NCBI RefSeq assembly: GCF_003387475.1
Contig: NZ_QUNO01000028.1
Span: 38,632 to 102,631 of the forward strand
DNA length: 64,000 bases
Direction: 5' to 3'
Origin: Kutzneria buriramensis
GTDB taxonomy: Bacteria > Actinomycetota > Actinomycetes > Mycobacteriales > Pseudonocardiaceae
Positions 8,224 to 17,341 of the stretch are shown here, piece by piece (within the stretch, counting starts at the first letter, position 1; every line of letters begins with the position of its first letter). Below the pieces are notes generated by a model that was not told the DNA's origin, searched no databases, and saw only the letters and a list, made by a program, of their open reading frames with translations. Both the position numbers and the translations under genes were made by a program.

Positions 8224-9105
8224 ATGCGCGTCTTCATCACCGGCGGCACCGGTCTGATCGGGTCCGCCGTCGTCGCCGAGCTGCTGAGCAACGGCCACTC
8301 CGTCCTCGCACTCGCCCGCTCCGACGCCTCCGCCCAGGCCGCCACGGCGGCCGGCGCCGAGCCGATCCGCGGCGGTCTGGCCGATCTGGACGTCCTGCGC
8401 ACCGCCGCCGCCCAGGCCGACGGCGTGATCCACCTGGCCTTCGCCAACGACTTCAGCAGCCCCGAGGCCGTCGCGAACGCGGTCGCCGAGGAAAGCGCCG
8501 CCGTCGCCGCCCTCGGCGAGGCCCTGGTCGGCAGCGGTCGGCCCTTCGTCGTCTGCTCCGGCACGCCCGCAGTGCCGGGCCGCGCCTCCACCGAGGCCGA
8601 CTCGGTTCCGAGCGAGGGTCCGGTCGGCGGTCGCGGCCGCACCGTGGCCGGGGTTCTGGACCTGGCCTCGCGCGGCGTCCGGAGCTCGGCCGTCCGCCTG
8701 CCGCGGACCGTCCACAACGAGGGCGCGGGCGGGTTCGCCGGCGTGCTGACCGGGATTGCCCGCCGGAGTGGAGTTTCCGGCTACCCCGGCGACGGCACGC
8801 AGCGCTGGCCGGCCGTGCACGCCCTCGATGCCGCCGTCCTGTTCCGACTCGCCCTGGAGCGCGCGGACGCCGGCACCTCCTGGCACGCCGTCGCCGACGA
8901 GGGCGACCAGGTGCGCGACATCGCGGCCGTCATCGGCCGGCGGCTGGGCCTGCCCGTCGAGTCCGTGCCGGTGGAGACCTACGGCCCGCTCGGCGTCATC
9001 TTCGCCGCCGACCAGCCCTCGTCCAGCGCCCACACCCGGCAGGCGCTCGACTGGGAGCCGAAGCACCCGAGCCTGCTGGCGGACCTGGAGAACATCCAGC
9101 CCTGA
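8224..9105 (+). CDS. NAD(P)-dependent epimerase/dehydratase-like SDR
   Basis: A 293-residue extended/atypical short-chain dehydrogenase. It opens with MRVFITGGTGLIGSAVVAEL, the GxxGxxG Rossmann motif, followed by ALARSDASA (an arginine at the end of strand 2 favours NADPH) and DGVIHLAFAND. The YxxxK of classical SDRs is not obvious, as in many atypical members. The ATG at 8224 is preceded by GGGAGAG. Transcription is probably controlled by the divergent TetR protein through the twin palindromes. Substrate unknown. The longer frame starting at 8155 would read through the operators and is rejected. Confidence 0.8.
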   Translation: MRVFITGGTGLIGSAVVAELLSNGHSVLALARSDASAQAATAAGAEPIRGGLADLDVLRTAAAQADGVIHLAFANDFSSPEAVANAVAEESAAVAALGEALVGSGRPFVVCSGTPAVPGRASTEADSVPSEGPVGGRGRTVAGVLDLASRGVRSSAVRLPRTVHNEGAGGFAGVLTGIARRSGVSGYPGDGTQRWPAVHALDAAVLFRLALERADAGTSWHAVADEGDQVRDIAAVIGRRLGLPVESVPVETYGPLGVIFAADQPSSSAHTRQALDWEPKHPSLLADLENIQP

Positions 9106-9169
9106 TTGCTGGCGGCCTCGCGCCCGTGGTTGTCTGGGCCCGCGGCAACATCAAGGGTGAGGGCGTCGG

Positions 9170-10804
9170 ATGATCGTCGATCTGGTCGTTGAGAACGGGC
9201 GAATCCACACCGGCGACCCGGAAACGCCCATTGTCGACGCACTGGCCGTCCTCGGCGGACGCGTCGTCGCCAGCGGCGCGGACGTCGAGGCTCTCCAGGC
9301 CCGTGACCGGGTCGACGCGCGCGGCCACGCGGTGCTGCCCGGCTTCAACGACGCGCACGCGCACAGTGTCTGGTTCGGCATGACGTTGCTGGAGACCGAT
9401 CTCACCGCGGTGCAGTCCCTGGACGACGTGTACCGCACGATCGGGGACCGTGCCCGGGACGGCGGCCCCGATGACTGGATCATCGCCTCCGGCTTCAACC
9501 CCGTCCTGCTCCGCGGCGCGGTCCCGGACCGTGACGTGCTCGACCGGGTCAGCGGCGGCCGGCCGGTCTGGATCAAGCACGCCTCCGGCCACTCCTGCCA
9601 GCTCAACGGCGAGGGCCTGCGCCGCACCGCGGTGGGCGACCATCTCCACCAGGAGATCGACGGCGGCCGGATCGTCCTGGATGCGACCGGGCGACCCACC
9701 GGCGTCCTGGAGGAACGGGCGATGGCGTTCGTGCAGGACGTGCTGCTTCCCTACCGGTTGGACACGATCGAACGGGCCCTCGACCTGGCCACCGCGCAGT
9801 ACGCCCGGGAGGGGCTGACCAGCGTCACCGACGCAGGTGTCGCCGGCGGCTGGATCGGGCACGCGCCGGGCGAGCTGGCGGCGTACCAGAACGCCCTGGA
9901 GCAGGGCGTGCTGCGCACCCGTATGCAGGTCATGCCGGTCATCGACGCGCTGTCCGCCCTGCCCGGGCACGCCGACGAACCCGCCCGCCTCGGCCTCGGC
10001 GCCGGCGTCCGCACGGGATGGGGTGATGACCGGCTGCAACTCGGCCCCGTCAAGGTCTTCACCGACGGATCGATCCTCGGCCGCACCGCCAGCATGAGCG
10101 ACCACTACGAGGGCTGCCCCGACAACCACGGCTACCTCCAGGAGGACGAGGAATCCCTGCGCCGCCGGGTCCTGGACGCCTATGCCGCCAGCTGGTCGCT
10201 GGCGCTGCATGCGGTTGGCGACGCCGCACTAGACGTCGCGCTGGACATCATCGAGGAGGCGATCGCGCGGCACGGCCGACGCGGCGTGCCGAACCGGGTG
10301 GAACACGGCACGGTCGTACGGCCCGACCAGGTCGCCAGGCTCGCCGAGCTCGGGGTCGCCTGCGTCGTGCAGCCGAACTTCATCCCCGCGTTCGGCGAAG
10401 GCATGCGACGGGCCATCGGGGACGGCCGCAGCACCTGGTCCCATCGCGCCCGCAGCCTGCTCGACGCCGGCCTGCCGGTCGCGCTCAGCTCCGACCGCCC
10501 CGTCGCACCCGGCGCTCCCCTCGGCGGGATCCAGGCGTTCGTCGAACGTCTGACCGAGGAGGGACTGCCTTACGCACCAGCGGAACGCCTCACCGTCGAG
10601 GAGGCTGTCCGCGCCGCCACCGAGGGCTCCAGCCGAGTCACCGGCCAGCAGGACGGCAAGGGGCGCCTGGTGCCCGGGCAGCTCGCCGACATGGTCTTCC
10701 TCGCCGAGCACCCCGCGGACGTCGCGGTGCACGACATCCACGCCATCCCGGTGCTGGCGACCGCGGTCGGCGGCGTCTTCACGCACCGGCAGGGCGGGAT
10801 TTGA
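9170..10804 (+). CDS. YtcJ/AepA-type amidohydrolase
   Basis: A 544-residue metal-dependent amidohydrolase. The N-terminal beta-sandwich (VVENGRIHTGDPET) leads into the metal-binding NDAHAHSVWFG motif. Later landmarks are VKVFTDGSILGRTA, LHAVGDAALD and LSSDRPVAPG, followed by the terminal sandwich with ADMVFLAEHP. This order matches YtcJ-like proteins (often annotated as exoenzyme regulatory protein AepA), cytosolic hydrolases of uncertain substrate, some acting on N-substituted amides. It is 64 bases downstream of the SDR on the same strand, possibly in one transcript. The ATG at 9170 immediately starts the conserved region. Confidence 0.8.
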   Translation: MIVDLVVENGRIHTGDPETPIVDALAVLGGRVVASGADVEALQARDRVDARGHAVLPGFNDAHAHSVWFGMTLLETDLTAVQSLDDVYRTIGDRARDGGPDDWIIASGFNPVLLRGAVPDRDVLDRVSGGRPVWIKHASGHSCQLNGEGLRRTAVGDHLHQEIDGGRIVLDATGRPTGVLEERAMAFVQDVLLPYRLDTIERALDLATAQYAREGLTSVTDAGVAGGWIGHAPGELAAYQNALEQGVLRTRMQVMPVIDALSALPGHADEPARLGLGAGVRTGWGDDRLQLGPVKVFTDGSILGRTASMSDHYEGCPDNHGYLQEDEESLRRRVLDAYAASWSLALHAVGDAALDVALDIIEEAIARHGRRGVPNRVEHGTVVRPDQVARLAELGVACVVQPNFIPAFGEGMRRAIGDGRSTWSHRARSLLDAGLPVALSSDRPVAPGAPLGGIQAFVERLTEEGLPYAPAERLTVEEAVRAATEGSSRVTGQQDGKGRLVPGQLADMVFLAEHPADVAVHDIHAIPVLATAVGGVFTHRQGGI

Positions 10805-10869
10805 TTCGCGTTGCCCGACCCCGGAAACGGTGGCACGGTCGTGGTGTTGCAGCTGCGACCGGAGCGACG

Positions 10870-12528
10870 ATGACGGTCACCCGTGGGCATATCCGCCGGG
10901 GCGGCGTGCGGACGAGCGACGCGCCGCCGGCCGGTGGCTGGGTTGATTGGCTGCGTCGGCACGGGCGATGGCCTGTCGTGGCGGCGCTGCTGGCTCAGCT
11001 GGCGGTCGCGATGATCACGGTGGCGGTGCAGCAGTCGCCGACGACCGACGAGCCGGTGTACGTGGGCACGGCGGTCGTCTACCTGGAGCAGCACAGCCTC
11101 CGCTACAACCCCGAGCATCCGCCGCTGGGCAAGTTGGTCATCGCGGCCGGGGTTGCCTTCGCGCACCCCCGGCTCGATCCGGCCTTCGTGGGTGACGAGA
11201 CGCAGCTGGGCCGAAAGGTGCTGTACGAGTCCGGCAACGACCCGGCGCGGCTGATGCTGTTCGCCCGGCTGCCGGTGATCGTGCTGACGCTGTTGTTCGG
11301 GCTGGTCGTCTTCGCCTTCGCCAGCGATCTGGTCGGCCCCGTCGGCGGATTGCTGGCGCTCGGCCTCTACACGTTCTCACCGGACGTCATCGCGCACGGG
11401 TCGTTGGCGACGCTCGACGTGCCGGTGGCGGGATTCCTGTTGACGTCGGTCTGGCTGCTGTGGCGAGCCCGACGCCGTCCCACGCTGTGTCTCCCGCTCG
11501 CGGGAATCGCCCTCGGCGCGGCGGTGGCCACGAAGATGATCGCCCTTGCCGCGGTGCCGGTGCTGCTGCCGCTGGCCGCGCTCTCCATGTGGCATGCCCA
11601 CCGCACGGTCCGGCTCGCGGCAGTGGCAACAGTCGCCGTGGCGGTGATCGCGATCGCCGTGGTGTGGGCGTCCTACCTCGCGGTGGATCCGTTGCTGCGC
11701 TGGGAAACGCCGCCGAACCTGCCCGCGGCCCACGGTCTGGGCACGCTCGTCGACTGGCTGCCGTTGCCCAAGCCGTACCGGGACGGGATGCGGCTCCAGT
11801 TCGGACTCGAGGACCAGGTGTGGGGCGGCTTCCTGTTCGGCCGGCACTACGTCGGCGCCCTCTGGTACTACCTGCCGGCCGCGCTGCTGGTGAAGGCGCC
11901 GCTGGGAATGCTGGCGCTGTGGCTGGCCGGCGCGGTCGTGCTGGTGGCGGTCCCGCGCCTGCGCCCCACAGCGCCCTACCTGCTCGCGCCGACCGCCGCG
12001 CTGATGGCCGCGACCATGACCAGCAACCGCGACCTCGGCGTCCGGTACGTGATCTTCGTGCCGATGTTCCTGGCGGTCGCGGCGGCCGGTGTGGTCGTCC
12101 TCCGCCGGCGGTGGGTTCACATCGCGGCGGCGGTTCTGGTCGTCTTCGCGGCGGTGAGCTCGCTGCGGACCTTCCCCTACTACCTGCCGTACTCGAACGA
12201 GGCGTTCGGCGGCCCGAGCCGGACCCATCTGAGCCTGCACGACTCCAACGTCGACTGGGGCCAGGATCTGGGCCGGCTGGCGGACCGGCTGAGGCAGCGC
12301 TACCCGGGCGACCGGGTCTGGCTCGTCTACAAGGGCGGCGGTCTGCCGTCGTACTACGGGATCCGCGCCGCCGACCCGCTCGCGGCCCCGCCGAACCAGG
12401 TGCACGGGCTGCTCGTCGTGTCGGATTCGGCCGTCGCCGAGGAGGACGACCGTCTCGTCGCGCTGATCGCCACCAGCACACCGATCGACGAGGTCGGCGA
12501 CTCCATCACGATCTATCGCCGGCCATAG
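10870..12528 (+). CDS. GT-C membrane glycosyltransferase (PMT/ArnT-like)
   Basis: A polytopic membrane protein of about 552 residues. After the first membrane helix comes TTDEPVYVGTA (the acidic DE pair of GT-C enzymes) and then NPEHPPLGKLV, a hallmark of dolichyl-phosphate-mannose:protein mannosyltransferase-like proteins (GT39 and relatives). About ten hydrophobic helices follow, then an extracytoplasmic tail with DSNVDWGQDLGRLADRL. It should use a polyprenyl-phosphate sugar to glycosylate an extracytoplasmic acceptor. I prefer ATG 10870 (preceded by GGAGCG) over the TTG at 10801, which overlaps the stop of the preceding gene. Its last 23 bases overlap the convergent MFS gene. Confidence 0.75.
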   Translation: MTVTRGHIRRGGVRTSDAPPAGGWVDWLRRHGRWPVVAALLAQLAVAMITVAVQQSPTTDEPVYVGTAVVYLEQHSLRYNPEHPPLGKLVIAAGVAFAHPRLDPAFVGDETQLGRKVLYESGNDPARLMLFARLPVIVLTLLFGLVVFAFASDLVGPVGGLLALGLYTFSPDVIAHGSLATLDVPVAGFLLTSVWLLWRARRRPTLCLPLAGIALGAAVATKMIALAAVPVLLPLAALSMWHAHRTVRLAAVATVAVAVIAIAVVWASYLAVDPLLRWETPPNLPAAHGLGTLVDWLPLPKPYRDGMRLQFGLEDQVWGGFLFGRHYVGALWYYLPAALLVKAPLGMLALWLAGAVVLVAVPRLRPTAPYLLAPTAALMAATMTSNRDLGVRYVIFVPMFLAVAAAGVVVLRRRWVHIAAAVLVVFAAVSSLRTFPYYLPYSNEAFGGPSRTHLSLHDSNVDWGQDLGRLADRLRQRYPGDRVWLVYKGGGLPSYYGIRAADPLAAPPNQVHGLLVVSDSAVAEEDDRLVALIATSTPIDEVGDSITIYRRP

Positions 12529-13942
12529 CCCGCTCCGGCACCGGCCGCGGACGGACGGGGCCTGTGCCGGGAATGAACGCGGCGATGGCGAGCGCGGCGA
12601 GCGCAGTTGCGCAGCCGAGCGCCATGACCAGGCGGAAAGCGCCTTCGGTGGGGATCGCCGCAGGACCGAAGCGCACGGTCAACTGGGCGAGGACAGCACC
12701 GGCGACGGCGCTGGAGACCGAGGTGCCGATGGCGCGCATCAGGGTGTTGAGGCTGTTGGCGGCCGCAGTCTCGGAGACCGGCACGGCACCCATGATCAGG
12801 GCGGGCATGGCCCCGTAGGCGAGGCCGATGCCGCCGCCGATCACGGCCGACACCAGCAGGAGCTGCCAGACGGCCGACATGAGGCCGACGCCGAGCCCGT
12901 AGCCGGCGGCGACGACGAGGGTGCCGAGCATGAGGGTGACCTTGGGACCGGCGGTCGACGTGATGCGCGCGGACAGCGGAGCGATCATAAGCATGACGAG
13001 CCCGGAGGGCACGAGCACGAGGCCGGTGACGAGCAGGCTCTGGCCGAGGCCGTGCCCCGTGGCCGCGGGAAGTTGCAGGATCTGCGGCAGCACCAGGGAC
13101 ATCGCGAACATGGCGAAGGCGAACACGGCCGAGGTGAGGTTGGTCAGCAGCACCTGACGGCGCGCAGTGGTGCGAAGGTCCACCAGCGGCGACGCCGTAC
13201 GCAGTTCCCACCAGCCCCACAGCAGCAGCACGGCCGCCGCGGCACTGAACAGGCCGAGGGTGACGCCGCTCGTCCAACCCCAGGCCGCCCCCTTGGAAAT
13301 CGCCAGCAGCAGGCAGACGAGCGCGGCCGACAAGCCTGCGGCGCCAACGAGATCGAACCGTCCACGGGCGCGTGTGCTGGACTCCGGCACGCACGTCGAC
13401 ACCAGCACGGTGACGAGCACACCGAGTCCGGCTGCCGTCCAGAACAGCACGTGCCAGTCGGTGTTCTCGGCCAGGAACGCGGCCGCCGGCAGACCGAGCG
13501 CGCCGCCGACGCCCAGCGACGCGCTCATCGTCGCGGTGGCCGAGCCGAGCCGTTCCGCGGGCAGCTCGTCCCGCATGATGCTGATCCCGAGTGGGATGAC
13601 GCCGGCGGCGAGGCCCTGGAGCGCCCGCCCGACGATCATCGGCACGAGCGTGTCGCTGAGCGCCGCGACCACCGCGCCAGCGACCAGCAGCACCAGGCTG
13701 ACCAGCAGCATCCGCCGCTTGCCGTACAGGTCGCCGAGCCTGCCGACCACCGGCGTCGCGACCGCGCCGGCGAGCAGGGTGGCGGTGATCACCCACGTGC
13801 TGTCGGCGGCGGAGGCGTGCAGCAGCGCCGGCAGCCGCGGGATGAGCGGGACGACCAGGGTCTGCATCAGCGAGACGACGATCCCGCCCAGGGCCAGCAC
13901 CAGCACGACGAGGTTCGGGCGGACGGCGGGCAATCGGGACAT
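12506..13942 (-). CDS. MFS drug exporter, DHA2 (14-helix) type
   Basis: A 478-residue transporter with about 14 hydrophobic helices. It carries the MFS motif A segment GRLGDLYGKRRMLL between helices 2 and 3 and the helix-5-type GxxxxPxxGG-like signature near GVGGALGLPAAAF, as in proton-driven drug exporters of the DHA2 family. GGAGG lies eight bases before the ATG. It is divergent from the P450 operon with a palindromic operator between them (13981-14002), so exporter and P450 may respond to the same TetR protein and handle the same compound. Confidence 0.85.
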   Translation of the reverse strand: MSRLPAVRPNLVVLVLALGGIVVSLMQTLVVPLIPRLPALLHASAADSTWVITATLLAGAVATPVVGRLGDLYGKRRMLLVSLVLLVAGAVVAALSDTLVPMIVGRALQGLAAGVIPLGISIMRDELPAERLGSATATMSASLGVGGALGLPAAAFLAENTDWHVLFWTAAGLGVLVTVLVSTCVPESSTRARGRFDLVGAAGLSAALVCLLLAISKGAAWGWTSGVTLGLFSAAAAVLLLWGWWELRTASPLVDLRTTARRQVLLTNLTSAVFAFAMFAMSLVLPQILQLPAATGHGLGQSLLVTGLVLVPSGLVMLMIAPLSARITSTAGPKVTLMLGTLVVAAGYGLGVGLMSAVWQLLLVSAVIGGGIGLAYGAMPALIMGAVPVSETAAANSLNTLMRAIGTSVSSAVAGAVLAQLTVRFGPAAIPTEGAFRLVMALGCATALAALAIAAFIPGTGPVRPRPVPERAMAGDRS

Positions 13943-13980
13943 GGGGGCCTCCGGTCACGGCTGGACGGACGGCGGCAGGT

Positions 13981-14002
13981 TAAGTCAGTCGCTTGACTTA
14001 AT
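13981..14002. promoter_or_regulatory. Palindromic operator between exporter and P450 operon
   Basis: TTAAGTCA-(6)-TGACTTAA, an 8+8 perfect inverted repeat in an otherwise GC-rich region, midway between the divergent exporter and P450 starts. Size and symmetry fit a TetR dimer; the nearest candidate is the TetR protein encoded second in the P450 operon. The right arm includes TTGACTT, which could also serve as a -35 element for the P450 operon. Confidence 0.7.
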
Positions 14003-14057
14003 TCAAGTCGTCGGCCACCCTCGACGTCGGACCGGCATCCCGAGAAGGAGTTCAGAG

Positions 14058-15278
14058 ATGACCCAGAGCGACGCCGAGCAGCTCCCCCGCTTCCCGTTCG
14101 AGACGCCCGCCGCGCTCGAGCCGCCGGCGCAGTGGGCCGAGTTCCGCGACCGGTGCCCGGTCGGTCGGGTGGTGCTGGCCAGCGGCGACGAGGCGACCCT
14201 GATCACCCGCTACGACGACGTCCGCGCGGTGCTGTCCGACCCGCGCTTCACCCGGCCGACGCCGCACGACGACGCCGCCCGGGTCGCCGACACCGAGTCC
14301 GGCGGCGTGTTCAACAGCGAGATGGCCACCGTGATCCCGCAGCACGGCCCGGCCCACCTGAACTGGCGCCGGATGATCGGCAAGTGGTTCACCGCCAAGC
14401 GGATGAACGCGCTGCGCCCGGGCATCGCCGCCATGGCCGAGCAGCTCATCGACGATATGGTGGCCAAGGGCGCGCCGGCCGACCTCAAGGCCTCGCTGGC
14501 CTTCCCGCTGCCGGTGTGGGTCATCTGCGACATGCTCGGCGTGCCGGACGCCGACCGGGACCGGTTCGCCCACTGGTCCGACGTCATGCTCAGCATGACC
14601 CGCTACAGCCAGGCCGAGTTCGACCAGGCGCAGGCCGAGTTCGGCCGGTACATGGGCGGGCACATCGCCGCCAAGCGCGCGGAGCCGGCCGACGACATCC
14701 TCAGCGCGCTGATCGCCGACACCGACGCGGACGGCGAGTCCTGGTCCGACGCGCTGCTCGCCGCCACCGGCATCGGCCTGCTCATCGCCGGCCACGAGAC
14801 CACCGCGAACATGATCGCCAAGATGGTGGCGATGCTGCTGGCCGACCGCACCCGCTGGGAGCAACTGCTCGCCGACCCGTCGCTGGTGCGCACCGCCGTC
14901 GAGGAGGCGCTGCGGACGGACGCCAACGCCGGCGTCGGCATGGCCCGGTACATCACCGAGGACTTCGAGGTCGCCGGCACGGTGCTGCCCAGCGGCACCA
15001 CCGCGATGTGCAGCATGGCGGCGGCCAACCGCGACGAGCGTGCCTTCGAGGAGGCCGCCGAGGTCGACCTGAGCCGCAGCCCCAACCCGCACCTGGCCTT
15101 CGGCGCCGGCGCGCACGCGTGCCTCGGCCAGCCGCTGGCCCGCACCGAGCTCCAGGTGACGCTGGAGGTGTTGCTGCGCAAGCTGCCGACGCTGGAACTC
15201 GACGTCCCCGCGGACGAGCTGCGCCGGGTCGAGGGGCTCGCCGTCGGCGGCCTGCGCGAACTCCCGGTTCGGTGGTGA
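14058..15278 (+). CDS. Cytochrome P450 (CYP)
   Basis: A 406-residue class I bacterial P450. Landmarks: I-helix AGHETT (residues 244-249), K-helix EALR (E283, R286) and the heme loop FGAGAHACLG with the thiolate ligand Cys355. It is soluble with no membrane anchor, as expected for an actinomycete CYP. AAGGAG precedes the ATG at 14058. It heads a tight operon with a TetR regulator, a 3Fe-4S ferredoxin and a ferredoxin reductase, so the full electron chain NAD(P)H to reductase to ferredoxin to P450 is encoded together. The substrate is unknown; the divergent exporter hints at a xenobiotic or secondary metabolite. Confidence 0.9.
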   Translation: MTQSDAEQLPRFPFETPAALEPPAQWAEFRDRCPVGRVVLASGDEATLITRYDDVRAVLSDPRFTRPTPHDDAARVADTESGGVFNSEMATVIPQHGPAHLNWRRMIGKWFTAKRMNALRPGIAAMAEQLIDDMVAKGAPADLKASLAFPLPVWVICDMLGVPDADRDRFAHWSDVMLSMTRYSQAEFDQAQAEFGRYMGGHIAAKRAEPADDILSALIADTDADGESWSDALLAATGIGLLIAGHETTANMIAKMVAMLLADRTRWEQLLADPSLVRTAVEEALRTDANAGVGMARYITEDFEVAGTVLPSGTTAMCSMAAANRDERAFEEAAEVDLSRSPNPHLAFGAGAHACLGQPLARTELQVTLEVLLRKLPTLELDVPADELRRVEGLAVGGLRELPVRW

Positions 15279-15282
15279 CGCC

Positions 15283-15963
15283 GTGATGGCCAAGGCGACG
15301 GGCAACGACGCCGGCAAGGCCGTGCGGGCCCACGCGACGCGTGAGGCGATCCTGGCCGTCGCGGAGCGGCTGTTCGCCGAGCAGGGGGTGCTCGCGGTGT
15401 CCAACCGGCAGATCGGCGAGGCCGCCGGGCAGGGCAACAACACCGCCGTCGGCTACCACTTCGGTACGAAGGCGGACCTGGTGCGGGCCATCGCCCGCAA
15501 GCACTCGGCGGCGATCGAGGAGGCCCGGCAGCGACTGGTGGGCGAGACCGGCGAGAGCGCGGACCTTCGGGCCTGGCTCGGCTGCCTGGTGCACCCGGTC
15601 GCCGAGCACCTCGCGGCGCTGGGCAGTCCGACCTGGTACGCCCGGTTCGCCGAGCAGGTGATGGCCGACCCCTCGCTGCGGCCGATCATCATCGACGAGT
15701 CGCAGTCGTCGCCGGCGATGGTGCGGATCGTGGACGGCCTGCGGCGGCGGCTGCCCGACCTGCCGGCCGAGGTCGTCGCCGAACGCAGTGACATGACCCG
15801 AATCCTGGTGCTGCACATGATGGCCGAGCGCGAACGTGCGCTGGCCGACCGGACCCCGACCCCGCGCGCCACCTGGCAGGAGGCCGCGACGGGCCTGATC
15901 GACGCACTGGTCGGCCTGTGGCAGGCACCGGTGACCACCCACCCGAACGAACGGAGCGAATGA
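15283..15963 (+). CDS. TetR-family regulator within P450 operon
   Basis: About 226 residues. The N-terminal DNA-binding part reads ERLFAEQGVLAVSNRQIGEA then NNTAVGYHFGTKADLV, a variant TetR helix-turn-helix in which a YHFG block replaces the usual YYHF. It starts four bases after the P450 stop (GTG 15283; the next codon, ATG 15286, is an equal alternative) and overlaps the ferredoxin start by four bases. Placement inside the operon suggests autoregulation together with the exporter/P450 promoter region. Confidence 0.85.
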   Translation: MMAKATGNDAGKAVRAHATREAILAVAERLFAEQGVLAVSNRQIGEAAGQGNNTAVGYHFGTKADLVRAIARKHSAAIEEARQRLVGETGESADLRAWLGCLVHPVAEHLAALGSPTWYARFAEQVMADPSLRPIIIDESQSSPAMVRIVDGLRRRLPDLPAEVVAERSDMTRILVLHMMAERERALADRTPTPRATWQEAATGLIDALVGLWQAPVTTHPNERSE

Positions 15964-16166
15964 ACATGAAGGTCACCGTGGACGAGGAGAAGTGCTGCGG
16001 CGCCGGCACGTGCGTGCTGCTCGCGCCGGCCGTGTTCGACCAGCGCGACGAGGACGGCATCGTGATCCTGCTCGACGAGCGCCCCGGCGAGGACCTGCAT
16101 GCGATCGTGCGGGAGGCCGCCAGTGTGTGCCCCGGCGCGGCGATCTCGGTCGGCGAGGACGCGTGA
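15960..16166 (+). CDS. [3Fe-4S]-type ferredoxin for P450
   Basis: A 68-residue ferredoxin. It contains CCGAGTCVLLAPAVF, the actinomycete P450-ferredoxin pattern in which the middle position of a CxxCxxC motif is a non-cysteine (here Gly/Ala), and a final ASVCPGAAI, giving the three cysteines of a 3Fe-4S cluster. A proximal ACGGAG serves as ribosome binding site, and the ATG at 15960 overlaps the TetR stop (ATGA). It shuttles electrons from the reductase encoded next to the P450 encoded two genes upstream. Confidence 0.88.
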   Translation: MNMKVTVDEEKCCGAGTCVLLAPAVFDQRDEDGIVILLDERPGEDLHAIVREAASVCPGAAISVGEDA

Positions 16167-17341
16167 GCTCGCCTGCCGACGTGCTGGTGGTCGGCGCTTC
16201 GGCCGCCGGCCTCGCGACCGTGGAGGCCCTGCGCCGCAAGGGTTATTCCGGCCGTGTGACCGTCCTGGGGGCCGAGGCCCACCTGCCCTACGATCGACCG
16301 CCACTGTCCAAACAGGTCCTCGCCGGGGACTGGGAGCCCGAGCGCGCGCGGCTCCGTCCGCCGGACGCACTGTCCTCATTGGACGCAGAGTTCCTCCTCG
16401 GCGACTCGGCGGTCAGCCTGGACGCCGCCACCCGCACGGTCCGCACCGCGGCGGGCCGCGTGCTGACGGCGGAGGCGGTGGTGATCGCGACCGGACTGCG
16501 GCCACGAACGCTGCCCGGGCAGGAGAACCTGGCCGGCGTGCACGTCCTGCGCACTCTCGACGACACGTTGGCGCTGCGTGCGGACGTGTGGCCGGGTTCG
16601 CGGGTGGTGGTTGTCGGGGACGGCGTGCTCGGCTCCGAGATCGCGGCCACCTTGTCCGCCATGGGCGCACGCGTGACCCTCACCGGCCCGCAGCCCGCGC
16701 CGATGGCGATGCAGTTCGGCCCGCTGGCCGCGGGTCTGCTCGCGCGGCTGCACACCGAGCGTGGCGTCGAGCTGCGACTGGGCACCGCGACCATCGGGTT
16801 GGTTGGGAAGAACGGGCGGATCGCCGGCGTGCAGCTGGCGGATGGCACCGTCCTGCCGGCCGACGTCGTCGTGGTGGCGTTCGGCGCCGCGCCGGTGACG
16901 GAGTGGCTGTCGGGCAGCGGCTTGCGCTGCGACAACGGCGTGGTGTGCGATTCCCGCTGCCGTGCGGCGGACGGCATCTACGCCGCCGGTGACGTCGCGC
17001 GCTGGCACCATGAGACGTTCGACTCGTTGCTACGGCTGGAGAATCGCACCAACGCGACCGAGCAGGCGGTCGCCGTCGCCGGCAACATCCTCGGCGAGGA
17101 CCGGCCGTACGCACCGGTGCCGTACTTCTGGACCAACCAGTTCGACGCCCGGATCCACGTGCACGGCCTGCTGCCCGCCGACGCGGAAGTGTCCATCGTG
17201 GACGGGTCGCCGGAGGACCGGCGGTTCGTCGCCGACTACCGCGTTGACGGCGAACTCGTCGGCGTGCTCGGCTGGAACATGCCGAAACAGGCCCGCCAGC
17301 GGCGTGCGGACATCGCCAGGGTGCTCACTCCGTCAGGCTGA
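16163..17341 (+). CDS. NAD(P)H-dependent ferredoxin reductase
   Basis: A 392-residue flavoprotein of the glutathione-reductase-like ferredoxin reductase type. The FAD-binding motif VVGASAAGLATVEALRR opens the protein, a second Rossmann motif VVVGDGVLGSEIAATLS binds NAD(P)H, and the FAD-contacting GIYAAGDVARW follows. The C-terminal reductase domain contains PYFWTNQFD. Translation starts at GTG 16163, overlapping the ferredoxin stop (GTGA), so the two are translationally coupled. It is the terminal gene of the P450 operon and meets the next gene tail-to-tail with no gap. Confidence 0.9.
   Translation: MSSPADVLVVGASAAGLATVEALRRKGYSGRVTVLGAEAHLPYDRPPLSKQVLAGDWEPERARLRPPDALSSLDAEFLLGDSAVSLDAATRTVRTAAGRVLTAEAVVIATGLRPRTLPGQENLAGVHVLRTLDDTLALRADVWPGSRVVVVGDGVLGSEIAATLSAMGARVTLTGPQPAPMAMQFGPLAAGLLARLHTERGVELRLGTATIGLVGKNGRIAGVQLADGTVLPADVVVVAFGAAPVTEWLSGSGLRCDNGVVCDSRCRAADGIYAAGDVARWHHETFDSLLRLENRTNATEQAVAVAGNILGEDRPYAPVPYFWTNQFDARIHVHGLLPADAEVSIVDGSPEDRRFVADYRVDGELVGVLGWNMPKQARQRRADIARVLTPSG

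Noticed and set aside
10801..10869. TTG start for the GT-C glycosyltransferase overlapping the amidohydrolase stop
   Set aside because: ATG 10870 has a better ribosome binding site, and the extra residues are not conserved-looking.
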